DNA of 18,534 bases from Polynucleobacter sp. JS-JIR-II-50. GTDB taxonomy: Bacteria > Pseudomonadota > Gammaproteobacteria > Burkholderiales > Burkholderiaceae. The stretch covers positions 2,049,029 through 2,067,562 of the forward strand of contig NZ_CP061307.1 in NCBI RefSeq assembly GCF_018687895.1, in the 5' to 3' direction. The notes under the pieces are model-generated. The model was not told the DNA's origin. It was given only the letters and a program-made list of their open reading frames with translations, and made no database searches. Made by a program: the position numbers and the translations under genes. Position 1 is the stretch's first letter; each line of letters starts with the position of its first letter. This document shows, in pieces, positions 1-7,666 of the stretch.

Positions 1-105
1 AAAAGCCCCTCATAAACTAAACGGTCATTTTTTAAACGACATCTCGCGTCCAGGGGAATGCTGGAAGACTTGAGACCAATAGTGGCTAACCCACCAGATC
101 AAATG

Positions 106-129
106 AAAAAACCACCCGAAGGTGGTTTT
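106..129 (-). terminator. Intrinsic terminator of the tRNA-Phe gene
   Basis: Read on the minus strand, a 9-bp perfect stem (121-129 pairing with 108-116) closes a TTCG tetraloop (117-120). It runs straight into a T tract (110 down to 106). The very stable UUCG loop, GC-containing stem and U run are the textbook layout of a Rho-independent terminator. It begins about 10 bases past the encoded CCA end of the tRNA, so it most likely ends that transcript. Confidence 0.9.
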
Positions 130-138
130 GGTGTTTCT

Positions 139-214
139 TGGTGGCCCGGGGCGGAATCGAACCACCGACACAAGGATTTTCAATCCTCTGCTCTACCGAC
201 TGAGCTACCAGGCC
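139..214 (-). tRNA. tRNA-Phe (anticodon GAA)
   Basis: The 76-base minus-strand sequence folds as a complete cloverleaf. It has a 7-bp acceptor stem (GGCCTGG with CCGGGCC, one G-T pair) and a D arm with the AGTCGGTA loop. The anticodon arm is GAGGA/TCCTT around loop TTGAAAA, giving anticodon GAA for phenylalanine. The T arm is GGTGG/CCGCC around TTCGATT. The discriminator is A, and the CCA end is encoded. The gene has its own promoter-like element upstream and a terminator downstream, so it is probably transcribed apart from the two-component genes that precede it on the same strand. Confidence 0.97.
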
Positions 215-224
215 AAGACTTGGA

Positions 225-255
225 ATTATAACGAATTGGCTTGGAGCATCCTCAA
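225..255 (-). promoter_or_regulatory. Probable sigma-70 promoter of tRNA-Phe
   Basis: On the minus strand a perfect -10 hexamer TATAAT (230 to 225) lies 10 bases before the mature tRNA 5' end at 214. This puts the transcription start just ahead of the tRNA. The best -35 candidate is TTGAGG (255 to 250). Its 19-base spacer is longer than usual, so the -35 assignment is weaker than the -10. Confidence 0.55.
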
Positions 256-315
256 ATTTGCTTGGCCCCCCGTGATTTCTGGGCTTTGCGGTACTTGCCC
301 TTATTGGGTGGGCGC

Positions 316-999
316 CTAGCTATCGCCCTTATTGCGCGAGGTATCTATTCCCAAGGCTTTCAGTTTGCGATACAAATGGGTTCGCTCTAGACCTGTGTAC
401 TCTGAAATCTTGGTCATGCTGCCGCCCATGATTTGCATTTGATGCTCAAAATACGCCTTCTCAAATAAATCTCTTGCCTCCCTCAAAGGAAGATCAAAGT
501 ACGTTTTTGCAATTCCGCTGATGTATTCGCCCTCGGCGGCTGGGGCAACAGATTCGGCAACCACCTGCTTTGGTGTGACAACGGAGTTGGTGCTCGACTG
601 AACGGCCCTAACTTGTTCTGGCTCTACATATTTAGGAGAACTCTCCAGAGCTTTGCTAACCGTCTTTAAAAGCTTTTGCAGGGCAATCGGTTTTTCTAAA
701 AAATTGAGTGCGCCAATGCGAGTGGCTTCAACAGCAGTGTCAATCGTTGCATGCCCCGACATCATCACTACTGGCATCGTGAGCTGACCAGTATTGGACC
801 ACTCCTTTAATAATGTAATGCCATCGGTATCAGGCATCCAAATATCTAACAAGACCAAATCAGGGCGCATTTGCTCGCGAATAGTGCGTGCCTGTACAGC
901 GCTTTCTGCAGCGTACACAGTATGGCCTTCATCTGAAAGAATCTCATTGAGAAGCTCACGAATGCCCATCTCGTCATCAACCACCAAAATACTAGCCAT
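316..999 (-). CDS. NtrX-like response regulator without AAA+ domain (receiver + Fis-type HTH)
   Basis: The 227-residue protein starts with a complete CheY-like receiver domain (about 3-120). It has acidic residues D8/D9, phospho-acceptor D52 in LLDIWMPDTDG, S81 and K103. A low-complexity linker (about 121-157) leads to a C-terminal segment (158-217) ending in a Fis-family helix-turn-helix (SMTKISEYTGLERTHLYRKL). The C-terminal block with YFDLPLREARDLFE resembles the end of NtrX. The sigma-54-activating AAA+ ATPase that separates these parts in full NtrX (with its GAFTGA loop) is absent. I infer a DNA-binding regulator that does not remodel sigma-54 polymerase and is phosphorylated by the kinase encoded just upstream. 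The ATG lies 2 bases past the kinase stop and AGAGG sits upstream, so the pair is translationally close. Target genes are unknown. Confidence 0.88.
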   Translation of the reverse strand: MASILVVDDEMGIRELLNEILSDEGHTVYAAESAVQARTIREQMRPDLVLLDIWMPDTDGITLLKEWSNTGQLTMPVVMMSGHATIDTAVEATRIGALNFLEKPIALQKLLKTVSKALESSPKYVEPEQVRAVQSSTNSVVTPKQVVAESVAPAAEGEYISGIAKTYFDLPLREARDLFEKAYFEHQMQIMGGSMTKISEYTGLERTHLYRKLKALGIDTSRNKGDS

Positions 1000-1001
1000 G
1001 C

Positions 1002-3311
1002 TTATGCTGCCTCTTTTGCTAGATTCATAAACAATATTGACACTTTCGCACCAACCACTTCTTCATCCTGCATACGGTTCCGGATTTCAATTTTGGCCGA
1101 GTGATCATCAATGATTTTCTTAACTACCGCCAAACCCAGACCCGTACCTTTGCTCTTTGTTGTTACGTAAGGCTCAAAGGCCCTTGCCAATATCTTAGCT
1201 GGAAATCCAACCCCACTATCACTTATTGTTAATCGCACCGCTTTTTGAGCTATGCCATTGTGCTCACCATAAGGCACTAACTCCGTCTTAACCTCTACCG
1301 GACTTCCGGGGCGAGGCCCCTCAAGGGTGGCATCTTGGGCATTTTGTAGCAAGTTATGGATTACCTGTCTTAGTTGTGTGGGATCCCCCATGATTTCTGG
1401 GCAATGAGGATCTAACTGAGTGCGCAATGGGCTGCCCTCATAAAGCCCCAAAATTTCTGAGGTGAGCGTATTGATGGAGACTGGTTTGAGTTGTGGGGTT
1501 GGCGTCTTCGCAAAATCCCTAAAATCATTCACCATTTCTTTCATGGCTTGCACCTGGCCAATAATGGTTTCAGTGCTGCGATTAATCATTTCTTCTTGCT
1601 CTGGGCTCAACTTGCCTGCAAGCTTATGCTGCAATCTTTCTGCAGAAAGCTGAATAGGCGTAAGAGGGTTTTTAATTTCGTGGGCAAGGCGTCTAGCAAC
1701 TTCACTCCAAGCGATAGATCTTTGTGCGCTCACCACATCCGTAATGTCATCAAAAACAACCATACGTAAATCGCCAGTCAGCTCTGTGCCACGCACGAAC
1801 AGAGTTACCCCCAATTCATTTTCAAATTCATTTGTGGTGTGTAGTTGAATTTGTTTTTGCCACACCGGCGCATTAGTCTGTGCAGTCTTTTGCCCTGCCT
1901 CACCTTCGCCCAACACTGCGAGCTTCATGGTGGAAAAGCCCTCTTTGATAGCCCCCTCAAACTCCAACAGAGCTGGGCTGCTGCCAAGGGGCTTTCCATC
2001 AAGCAGAGTAAGGTCCTGTCCAAAAATACGATCTGCGCCCGCATTACTAGAAACAATATTGTAGTTTTTATCAAAAATACATACGCCTGCCGTAAGGCTT
2101 CCCAATACGCGCTCTAAGAATGCTTTGGATTCTTGCAAAGAAGTTCGGGTATCAGCCAACTGCCTAGTCATGACATTAAATTGCCGTGTAAGCATGCCAA
2201 GTTCATCGCCAGTATCAAGCTCTGGCTTGGGAGATAAATCTCCCTGTGCAACCGCCTGGGTGCCTTTCAGAAGCATTAGGAGGGGGCGCGCAAGCTGCCT
2301 ACCCAATATCAGAGCCAAAGTAATGGCCACGAAAACCGCAAAGAAAAGGGTGAGTGTTAATGTGCCAACAAACATCTTGCGAAGGCCGGTACGCCCCAAC
2401 GCTTTTTCTTGATATTCACTATACGCAGATTCCACAGCAAAAATGTTTTTTGCCAACGGGGTTGGTATATAGCGCACTAACTGTAAAAAATATTTGTCTT
2501 CAGTGTCTTTGCCAGAATCTAATTTGTTGTGAACAGATTTTTTTCTTATAACGGGAACGATTGCCCTGATTCGATAGCCCCGTTGACCACCGTCCACTTC
2601 AATTTGGTCTAAGAAGGTCATACCCTTCTTGCTAAATGCTTCTGCAACTACATCGGCACTAGGCGCAGGAAAATATTTTTTAGGCTTTAGCTCACTAGTG
2701 AAAATCAAATTGCGCTGCATATTGAAGAGGGTAACCTCTTGAATGCCGAATTGATTGCGAATTTTCATCACCGTTGCGGCCACCTGCTCAGCAGGAGTGC
2801 CCGATGGAATTTGGACGATCTGCTCGGCAATGAAATTTCCCTCGCCCAAAATTTCTTCTTGGGCTACTCGCAAAGTAACGCGCCCCAGCTCTAAACCCGA
2901 GTTCAGCGCTGTCTCTACTTTGACGTCAAACCAGGTCTCAATACTACGCGACACAAACTGTAATGAAACGCCATACAAAATTAAGCCCGGAACGATTCCG
3001 ACCAAGGCAAAAATCATTGCCAACTTTGCTATCAAGCGTGTGCCAAAGTGGCCGCGATACCACCGCACAGCGATAACGGCCACCAAAATCAAAATAACTA
3101 GAGTTAAGCAAATCCCAATCACTACGTTGGCGGCATAGAGCCAAATGAAGTAGTTATCAAAAAATTCTGTGTTGGATGAGGCAATCGCCAATAAAACTAA
3201 AAGCAATAAAGCAAAGGCGCCGATCACGCCGATCGTGATCGGAATGATTTTTTTACTCCAAGCCTTGGATGTAAAGAAGCCTGGGTCCAGCATGGCCGCT
3301 ATCGATCTCAT
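1002..3311 (-). CDS. NtrY-like membrane sensor histidine kinase
   Basis: This 769-residue hybrid of sensor and kinase should sit in the inner membrane and phosphorylate the adjacent response regulator. Hydrophobic segments lie at about 23-44, 55-82 and 97-121. They are followed by an extracytoplasmic region (about 122-312), a fourth membrane segment (313-336) and a HAMP linker (337-390). Next come a PAS-like domain (about 399-525, LTAGVCIFDKNYNIVSSN), a HisKA dimerisation helix with phospho-acceptor H544 (RLAHEIKNPLTPIQ), and an ATPase domain. The ATPase shows an N box (NLLQNAQDA, 653-661), DSGVGF (698-703), FEPYVTTK (712-719) and GTGLGL (722-727). Architecture and length match NtrY. The signal is not evident; NtrYX systems elsewhere respond to nitrogen or redox status. 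Its ATG overlaps the TGA of the DUF4390 gene by 4 bases (ATGA), implying translational coupling. Confidence 0.92.
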   Translation of the reverse strand: MRSIAAMLDPGFFTSKAWSKKIIPITIGVIGAFALLLLVLLAIASSNTEFFDNYFIWLYAANVVIGICLTLVILILVAVIAVRWYRGHFGTRLIAKLAMIFALVGIVPGLILYGVSLQFVSRSIETWFDVKVETALNSGLELGRVTLRVAQEEILGEGNFIAEQIVQIPSGTPAEQVAATVMKIRNQFGIQEVTLFNMQRNLIFTSELKPKKYFPAPSADVVAEAFSKKGMTFLDQIEVDGGQRGYRIRAIVPVIRKKSVHNKLDSGKDTEDKYFLQLVRYIPTPLAKNIFAVESAYSEYQEKALGRTGLRKMFVGTLTLTLFFAVFVAITLALILGRQLARPLLMLLKGTQAVAQGDLSPKPELDTGDELGMLTRQFNVMTRQLADTRTSLQESKAFLERVLGSLTAGVCIFDKNYNIVSSNAGADRIFGQDLTLLDGKPLGSSPALLEFEGAIKEGFSTMKLAVLGEGEAGQKTAQTNAPVWQKQIQLHTTNEFENELGVTLFVRGTELTGDLRMVVFDDITDVVSAQRSIAWSEVARRLAHEIKNPLTPIQLSAERLQHKLAGKLSPEQEEMINRSTETIIGQVQAMKEMVNDFRDFAKTPTPQLKPVSINTLTSEILGLYEGSPLRTQLDPHCPEIMGDPTQLRQVIHNLLQNAQDATLEGPRPGSPVEVKTELVPYGEHNGIAQKAVRLTISDSGVGFPAKILARAFEPYVTTKSKGTGLGLAVVKKIIDDHSAKIEIRNRMQDEEVVGAKVSILFMNLAKEAA

Positions 3312-3889
3312 CGCTTAATTAAATTAGGGCCATTAGACGAAAATGGGAAGCGATACCAATCGCTTGATACATTCCATTCGCGGTTATTGAGTGCGTTTAC
3401 TTGGAATGGTTTGGGTAGCTTGCTGAGATCCAAGCTCATTCGCATGCTCGCTGTGTACGATTTACTGGAGTCTAGTTGAGCACCGTCAATGACTCGCCAC
3501 CCACCAATACTCCCCACCGCTTGCAGTGCCTCAGACATAGTTTTGGCAGAAAAGGTGAAGCCCTCTGAAGCAATTCGGTACTGCTGCGTCAATGGCTGAT
3601 AAGAAAGGCGTGTCTGCCTTTGCACAAGCACAGATTTTTCATCAAACCAATACCAACGCGATCTCATTAAATCAAACTCTGTTTGGAAATAGAGGACAAC
3701 GCCTTTTTGTACCGCGTCTTCTAGACCTGGAGATAGCTCGATCTGAAAAGTGGCATTAAGAAGCCAGTCGCTATCTACCCTCTCCAACTCAAAGGACTTA
3801 ATTTTGATTCCTTCGGCACTAACGGTTGTTGAAAAAATACCCAACACCATCAAGAACAAAAAGAGGAATTGTTTAATTCTTCGGCTCAT
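3308..3889 (-). CDS. Exported DUF4390 family protein
   Basis: The 193-residue protein has a short basic N-terminus (MSRRIK), a hydrophobic core (7-19) and an apparent signal-peptidase site after VSA (residue 25). It is therefore probably exported to the periplasm. The mature part is rich in beta-prone, aromatic segments (for example LYFQTEFDLMRSRWYWFDEK and LSYQPLTQQYRI). I recognise it as the DUF4390 family, which in betaproteobacteria lies between rsmB and an NtrY-like kinase. Its function is not established. Both ends overlap their neighbours by ATGA: its ATG overlaps the rsmB stop and its TGA overlaps the kinase start. This three-gene coupling suggests matched expression, and a periplasmic partner of the kinase sensor region is a reasonable guess but only inference. 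Confidence 0.85.
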   Translation of the reverse strand: MSRRIKQFLFLFLMVLGIFSTTVSAEGIKIKSFELERVDSDWLLNATFQIELSPGLEDAVQKGVVLYFQTEFDLMRSRWYWFDEKSVLVQRQTRLSYQPLTQQYRIASEGFTFSAKTMSEALQAVGSIGGWRVIDGAQLDSSKSYTASMRMSLDLSKLPKPFQVNALNNREWNVSSDWYRFPFSSNGPNLIKR

Positions 3890-5202
3890 GGCCCATTTTT
3901 CTTAAACAAAGCATAGTAAAAACCGTCGTTTAGCTCACCAGGCAAAAGCTGCCCTGGAGCGCCTAATCGTACCGCATTGGAGTGCTGCTCAGCAAACCAA
4001 ACAGCCTGCCCTTCGCCCTCCTCAGGAAATATCGAACATGTGACGTATAAAAGGGTGCCCTCCACTTGGAGCATCTTCCACGCTTGATTCAAAATAGCCC
4101 GTTGTCTTTCTTGCAGCGCCCTGATATCTGCTTCGCGCCTTAAAAATGGAATGTCAGGATGTCGCGACACTATTCCAGAGGCTGAGCAGGGGGCATCAAG
4201 CAGAATCTTGTCAAAAAGAACGCCATCCCACCAAGCCCCCTTGGAAGCGTCGCCGCGTAACACGCGGACTTTGTCGGACTGCAAACGAAGGCGATCTAAG
4301 TTGCCGCCAATTTTTCCAATGCGCTCGCCGTCCAGCTCTAGAGCCCGCATCGAACAATCTGCAAGCTCCAATAGATGCGCCGTTTTTCCACCGGGAGCTG
4401 CACAAGCATCCAACACTAACTCTCCCGCCTGGGGATTTAATAAGATCGCGGCAAGTTGTGCACCTGCGTCTTGCACAGACACAGCACCAGAATAAAAACC
4501 AGGCAAGTCTGATACGGGAACCGCCTCAGGTAACAAGAGAGTGGCAGGCAATTGAACCCCAGCTAATTCATCAATTGGCTTTGATGAAATTCCGGCCTCA
4601 GACAATAAGGATTGATATTGCTCACGCGTATATTGCTTTTGATTTACACGCAGAATTAATGGTGCACGCTTGGCCTGTTGAAACAAAATGGATTGCCATG
4701 CTTTGGAGTAATTGCGCTTGAGGTTTGCTCGCCACCAAGCAGGTGCATACATTGGAATTGGATCGGGCGGAAAATGCTTCTCGCCCTCTGGCGGTTGCAC
4801 TACAAGGCTTACCTTGCGTAGGACCGCATTCACTAAACCTTTGGCATACATGGTTTCGTCATATTCGCCACAGGCTTTCACTGCCTGATCCACAATCGTA
4901 TGAGCTGGATAGCCCTTGCTCTCTGCTGGATCTTGCAAAAATAAGGCAATCGCAACGCTGAGCAAATGATCCACTGCAGGAGGCGGAGTCTTTGGAATAA
5001 ATTGCTTAATGAATTCATGGGAGCGCACCCATTTGCGGAGCGCATCAAAGCTCAGGCTCTGCACGATCGGGCGCTCATGCGCCTCTAGCTGATCCAGAAC
5101 TTCTGTAAGCGATCTTCCGCTCATGACCTCGCTTAGCGCTTGTGCGGCAATCGTGATTGCTTCAGAGAGCGGGAGACTGCGTGGTGTTTTTTGATCAGTC
5201 AA
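3886..5202 (-). CDS. rsmB: 16S rRNA (cytosine-967-C5) methyltransferase RsmB
   Basis: RsmB (Sun) methylates C967 of 16S rRNA using S-adenosylmethionine. The 438-residue protein has an N-terminal NusB-like helical domain (about 10-135). The SAM-binding Rossmann core begins at VLDACAAPGGKTAHL (263-277). The two conserved cysteines of RNA m5C methyltransferases are present: C339 in DAPCSASG and C389 in VTCSIFPEEGEG, the latter being the expected catalytic nucleophile. The length is normal. The start is TTG at 5202, the only start codon before the NusB-like region other than residue 27. GGAG, 9 bases upstream and inside the end of htpX, supports it. The gene starts 1 base after the htpX stop and overlaps the next gene by 4 bases, so it belongs to the def-fmt operon, as in many proteobacteria. 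Confidence 0.95.
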   Translation of the reverse strand: MTDQKTPRSLPLSEAITIAAQALSEVMSGRSLTEVLDQLEAHERPIVQSLSFDALRKWVRSHEFIKQFIPKTPPPAVDHLLSVAIALFLQDPAESKGYPAHTIVDQAVKACGEYDETMYAKGLVNAVLRKVSLVVQPPEGEKHFPPDPIPMYAPAWWRANLKRNYSKAWQSILFQQAKRAPLILRVNQKQYTREQYQSLLSEAGISSKPIDELAGVQLPATLLLPEAVPVSDLPGFYSGAVSVQDAGAQLAAILLNPQAGELVLDACAAPGGKTAHLLELADCSMRALELDGERIGKIGGNLDRLRLQSDKVRVLRGDASKGAWWDGVLFDKILLDAPCSASGIVSRHPDIPFLRREADIRALQERQRAILNQAWKMLQVEGTLLYVTCSIFPEEGEGQAVWFAEQHSNAVRLGAPGQLLPGELNDGFYYALFKKNGP

Positions 5203-5203
5203 A

Positions 5204-6070
5204 TTAATTTGCTCCGGGATATACCCCGTTTTTAGCCATACTCATTAAGCGTGCCACCCGCTCTTCAGTGGGTGGATGGGTTGAAAATAATTGCGCAAGG
5301 CCGCCGGCACTTAAGGGATTGAGAATCATCATCTGTGCTGTTTCAGGATGTTGTTCAACCGCTTGAAATGGGATGCCTTGTGCGTAGTTATGAATTTTTT
5401 CTAATGCCTGCGCCAGCGCCTCAGGATCAGCGCTTATTTCGGCACCACCGCGATCTGCCTCGTATTCTCTTGCGCGAGAAATGCTCATTTGAATCAGGCT
5501 TGCCGCGATCGGGGCCAAAATTGCCACCATCAAACTAGCTATCGGATTATTGGGTCTACCCTCAGAATCGCGCCCACCAAAGAACATAGCAAAGTTAGCC
5601 AATGCTGAAATGGCTCCAGCCATGGTGGCGGCGATAGTCGAAATCAAAATATCACGATGGCGAACGTGGGCAAGCTCATGCGCCATCACACCGCGTAGTT
5701 CGCGATTTGAGAGAATTTTTAGAATGCCGGTTGTTGCGGCAACCGAGGCATTGTCTGGATTGCGTCCGGTAGCGAAAGCATTAGGAGCATCTTCATTAAT
5801 TAAAAATACTTTAGGCATTGGCAAGCCGGCCTTCTCCGACAACTCTTTAACGAGCCCATAAAACTGGGGGGCAGATCTTTCGTCAACCTGCTGTGCATTA
5901 GTCATCTTCAACACCATGGTGTCAGAAAACCAATAGCTGAAAAAATTCATTCCGACAGCCAGCACCAAAGCCATCAACATGCCCTGTTCGCCACCCAACA
6001 TACCGCCAACCACAATAAAGAGTGCAGTAATTGCTGCCATCAAAACAGCAGTCTTTGCAAAATTAAACAT
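5204..6070 (-). CDS. htpX: HtpX-type membrane zinc metalloprotease
   Basis: HtpX is an inner-membrane M48 protease that degrades damaged membrane proteins together with FtsH. The 288-residue protein has two N-terminal hydrophobic segments (about 7-25 and 29-47). The zinc site is HELAH (131-135), with H131 and H135 as ligands and E132 catalytic. The third ligand is E202 in REYEAD. Two further hydrophobic stretches (about 143-165 and 178-196) lie between the zinc site parts, as in the family. The length matches E. coli HtpX (about 290). A strong ribosome site (AAGGAG) is built into the last codons of fmt, and the ATG lies 2 bases past the fmt stop. Its place in a translation-modification operon fits a role in protein quality control. 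Confidence 0.95.
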   Translation of the reverse strand: MFNFAKTAVLMAAITALFIVVGGMLGGEQGMLMALVLAVGMNFFSYWFSDTMVLKMTNAQQVDERSAPQFYGLVKELSEKAGLPMPKVFLINEDAPNAFATGRNPDNASVAATTGILKILSNRELRGVMAHELAHVRHRDILISTIAATMAGAISALANFAMFFGGRDSEGRPNNPIASLMVAILAPIAASLIQMSISRAREYEADRGGAEISADPEALAQALEKIHNYAQGIPFQAVEQHPETAQMMILNPLSAGGLAQLFSTHPPTEERVARLMSMAKNGVYPGAN

Positions 6071-6072
6071 TT

Positions 6073-7071
6073 CTACTCCTTTGTTTGAAAGCGCAACAAT
6101 TTTTCACTGACGCCAATCGACTGCAAACACGTTTTGGCATCTATTTTTTTACCGCCCGGTTTTTGCATCTCCAAAACCTCAAGCACCCCTTCGCCACACT
6201 GAATATATGCACCCTTATTACTAAACCCAAGCACTTCGCCTACGCTACCGGTGGTGCTTACAGCTTTGGGATCTGCAAGCCTTGAATCCCAAAACTTCAC
6301 GGCTAGCCCATTGAGCTTGCTGCTTGCGCCCGGGAAGGGATTAAAGGCCCGAATACGTTGGTCGATTTCTTTAGCACTTAGAGCCCAATCGATCTCTGCC
6401 TCACTCTTGAGTATTTTTTCGGCGTAGGTAATGCCATCTTTTGCTTGGGGTACGCGCAATAAACCTTTGCCTTGCTCCAAAGCATTTAAAACATTAACAA
6501 TCGATTTTGAGCCAAGCTTAGCTAACCGATCATGCAAACTTGCACTCGTTTCATCGCGAGCAATTGCAATATCAGCAATTAAAACGGTTGCTCCAGTATC
6601 CAAGCCAGCATCCATTTGCATAATGCAAACGCCCGTTTTGGCATCGCCTGATTCAATTGCTCGCTGAATTGGCGCTGCACCACGCCAACGGGGCAACAGG
6701 GAGGCGTGAATATTAAAACTGCCATGTCTTCCTGCTCTCTCGCTAATATCCAAGATCTCTTGGGGCAAGATCAAGCCATAGGCAACTACCACCATGGCGT
6801 CAAAGTCTATAGAGGATAGACGCTCATTAGCGGCAACTGCTTGAGCCCGCTTTTGCGGATCAGCACTGGTAAGTCGCAATGTCTCTGGTTGCAGCACAGG
6901 AATATTTTTTTGCAAAGCAAGCTCTTTAACTGGGCTTGCCTGAAGGTGCATGCCCCTGCCAGCACGGCGATCGGGCTGCGTTAAAGCCAAAACAATTTCA
7001 TGACCAGCATCGCAAATTGCGCGCATCGCTTGCGCAGCAAACTCAGGAGTTCCAGCAAATACGATTTTCAT
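6073..7071 (-). CDS. fmt: Methionyl-tRNA formyltransferase
   Basis: Fmt transfers a formyl group from 10-formyltetrahydrofolate to Met-tRNA(fMet), the initiator of bacterial translation. The 332-residue protein starts with the Rossmann-type strand [15 protein letters not shown]. It carries the formyltransferase core [18 protein letters not shown] (119-136), with N120 and H122 as expected catalytic residues and D158 in MDAGLDTG completing the triad. The C-terminal OB-like tRNA-binding domain (about 210-325) is present, including the folate-enzyme-like ending [13 protein letters not shown]. Length and motifs are standard. It begins 8 bases after the def stop. The two genes form the usual def-fmt pair: one adds formyl to Met-tRNA and the other removes it from nascent chains. 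No strong ribosome site is seen before the ATG. Confidence 0.96.
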   Translation of the reverse strand: MKIVFAGTPEFAAQAMRAICDAGHEIVLALTQPDRRAGRGMHLQASPVKELALQKNIPVLQPETLRLTSADPQKRAQAVAANERLSSIDFDAMVVVAYGLILPQEILDISERAGRHGSFNIHASLLPRWRGAAPIQRAIESGDAKTGVCIMQMDAGLDTGATVLIADIAIARDETSASLHDRLAKLGSKSIVNVLNALEQGKGLLRVPQAKDGITYAEKILKSEAEIDWALSAKEIDQRIRAFNPFPGASSKLNGLAVKFWDSRLADPKAVSTTGSVGEVLGFSNKGAYIQCGEGVLEVLEMQKPGGKKIDAKTCLQSIGVSEKLLRFQTKE

Positions 7072-7079
7072 TCGGGCGC

Positions 7080-7595
7080 TTAGCGCTGACCTACTAATTC
7101 TTTTGCGCGCTTCTTCATTTTTTGTGAGATACGAGTTCTTTTAAGGATGGATAAATACTCCACAAACACTTTGCCCTGCAAATGGTCTAACTCATGCTGC
7201 AAACAAACTGCCAATAAACCATCGGCCTCTATTTCGAATTCTTTTCCTTCAACATCTAAAGCTTTCACTCGAATCTCGGATGGCCTCTCGACTTCGTCAT
7301 AAAACTCTGGAACAGATAAACAGCCTTCGCGCCAAGATTTTGTTTCAGAGCTTGTCCAAACAATTTCTGGATTGATAAAAACCATCAATTCGTTTTGTTC
7401 ATCAGACACGTCAATCACCACGATGCGCTCATGAATATCTACCTGCGTCGCAGCCAAGCCAACGCCCGGGGCGTCGTACATAGTGTCCGCCATATCGGCG
7501 ACAATTTTTTTAATGCGAGCGTCCACCTGCTCCACTGGTTTAGCAACCTTATGCAAGCGCGGGTCTGGGTAACAAAGGACGGATAACAAAGCCAT
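7080..7595 (-). CDS. def: Peptide deformylase
   Basis: Peptide deformylase removes the N-formyl group from new proteins using a bound metal (Fe2+ in vivo in most bacteria). With the start chosen here it has 171 residues, the normal length. All three family motifs are present: GVGLAATQ (44-51), EGCLSVP (90-96) with metal ligand C92, and QHELDH (133-138) with ligands H134 and H138 and catalytic E135. The reading frame opens at a TTG at 7610, but the ATG at 7595 gives the usual N-terminus ([14 protein letters not shown]) and is preferred. The ribosome site is weak. The def gene heads the minus-strand cluster and diverges from dprA across only 71 bases. Confidence 0.95.
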   Translation of the reverse strand: MALLSVLCYPDPRLHKVAKPVEQVDARIKKIVADMADTMYDAPGVGLAATQVDIHERIVVIDVSDEQNELMVFINPEIVWTSSETKSWREGCLSVPEFYDEVERPSEIRVKALDVEGKEFEIEADGLLAVCLQHELDHLQGKVFVEYLSILKRTRISQKMKKRAKELVGQR

Positions 7596-7601
7596 ATAAG
7601 A

Positions 7602-7630
7602 ATTATCCAACAGAGCTATCAGTCTGTCCT
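7602..7630 (-). promoter_or_regulatory. Candidate promoter of the def operon
   Basis: On the minus strand AGGACA (7630 to 7625) and GATAAT (7607 to 7602) are separated by an ideal 17 bases. The -10 matches the sigma-70 consensus at 5 of 6 positions and the -35 at 4 of 6. The -10 ends 6 bases before the def ATG at 7595, so a normal transcription start would fall on or next to that ATG. No better element was found in the short def-dprA interval, but this is motif evidence only. Confidence 0.4.
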
Positions 7631-7666
7631 GATTGCTGCAATTCCCCCAAAGAACAAAATTGATTT

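Noticed and set aside
1..138. Possible integration site of a genomic island at the tRNA-Phe 3' end
   Set aside because: tRNA-Phe genes are common attachment sites, but no duplicated tRNA end, integrase or mobile-element remnant is visible in 1-138. Too little sequence is present beyond the terminator to judge.
122..319. Plus-strand 65-codon open frame over the tRNA-Phe gene
   Set aside because: Its peptide ([19 protein letters not shown]) is simply the antisense of the tRNA-Phe cloverleaf. This is a familiar false gene call.
4146..4721. Plus-strand 191-codon open frame opposite rsmB
   Set aside because: It lies entirely within rsmB, shows no recognisable domain and has no ribosome site or context. 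It is explained as the antisense shadow of a conserved gene.
7596..7610. TTG start of def at 7610
   Set aside because: It would add five residues not typical of peptide deformylase. The ATG at 7595 gives the usual N-terminus, and the likely promoter -10 overlaps the upstream codons.
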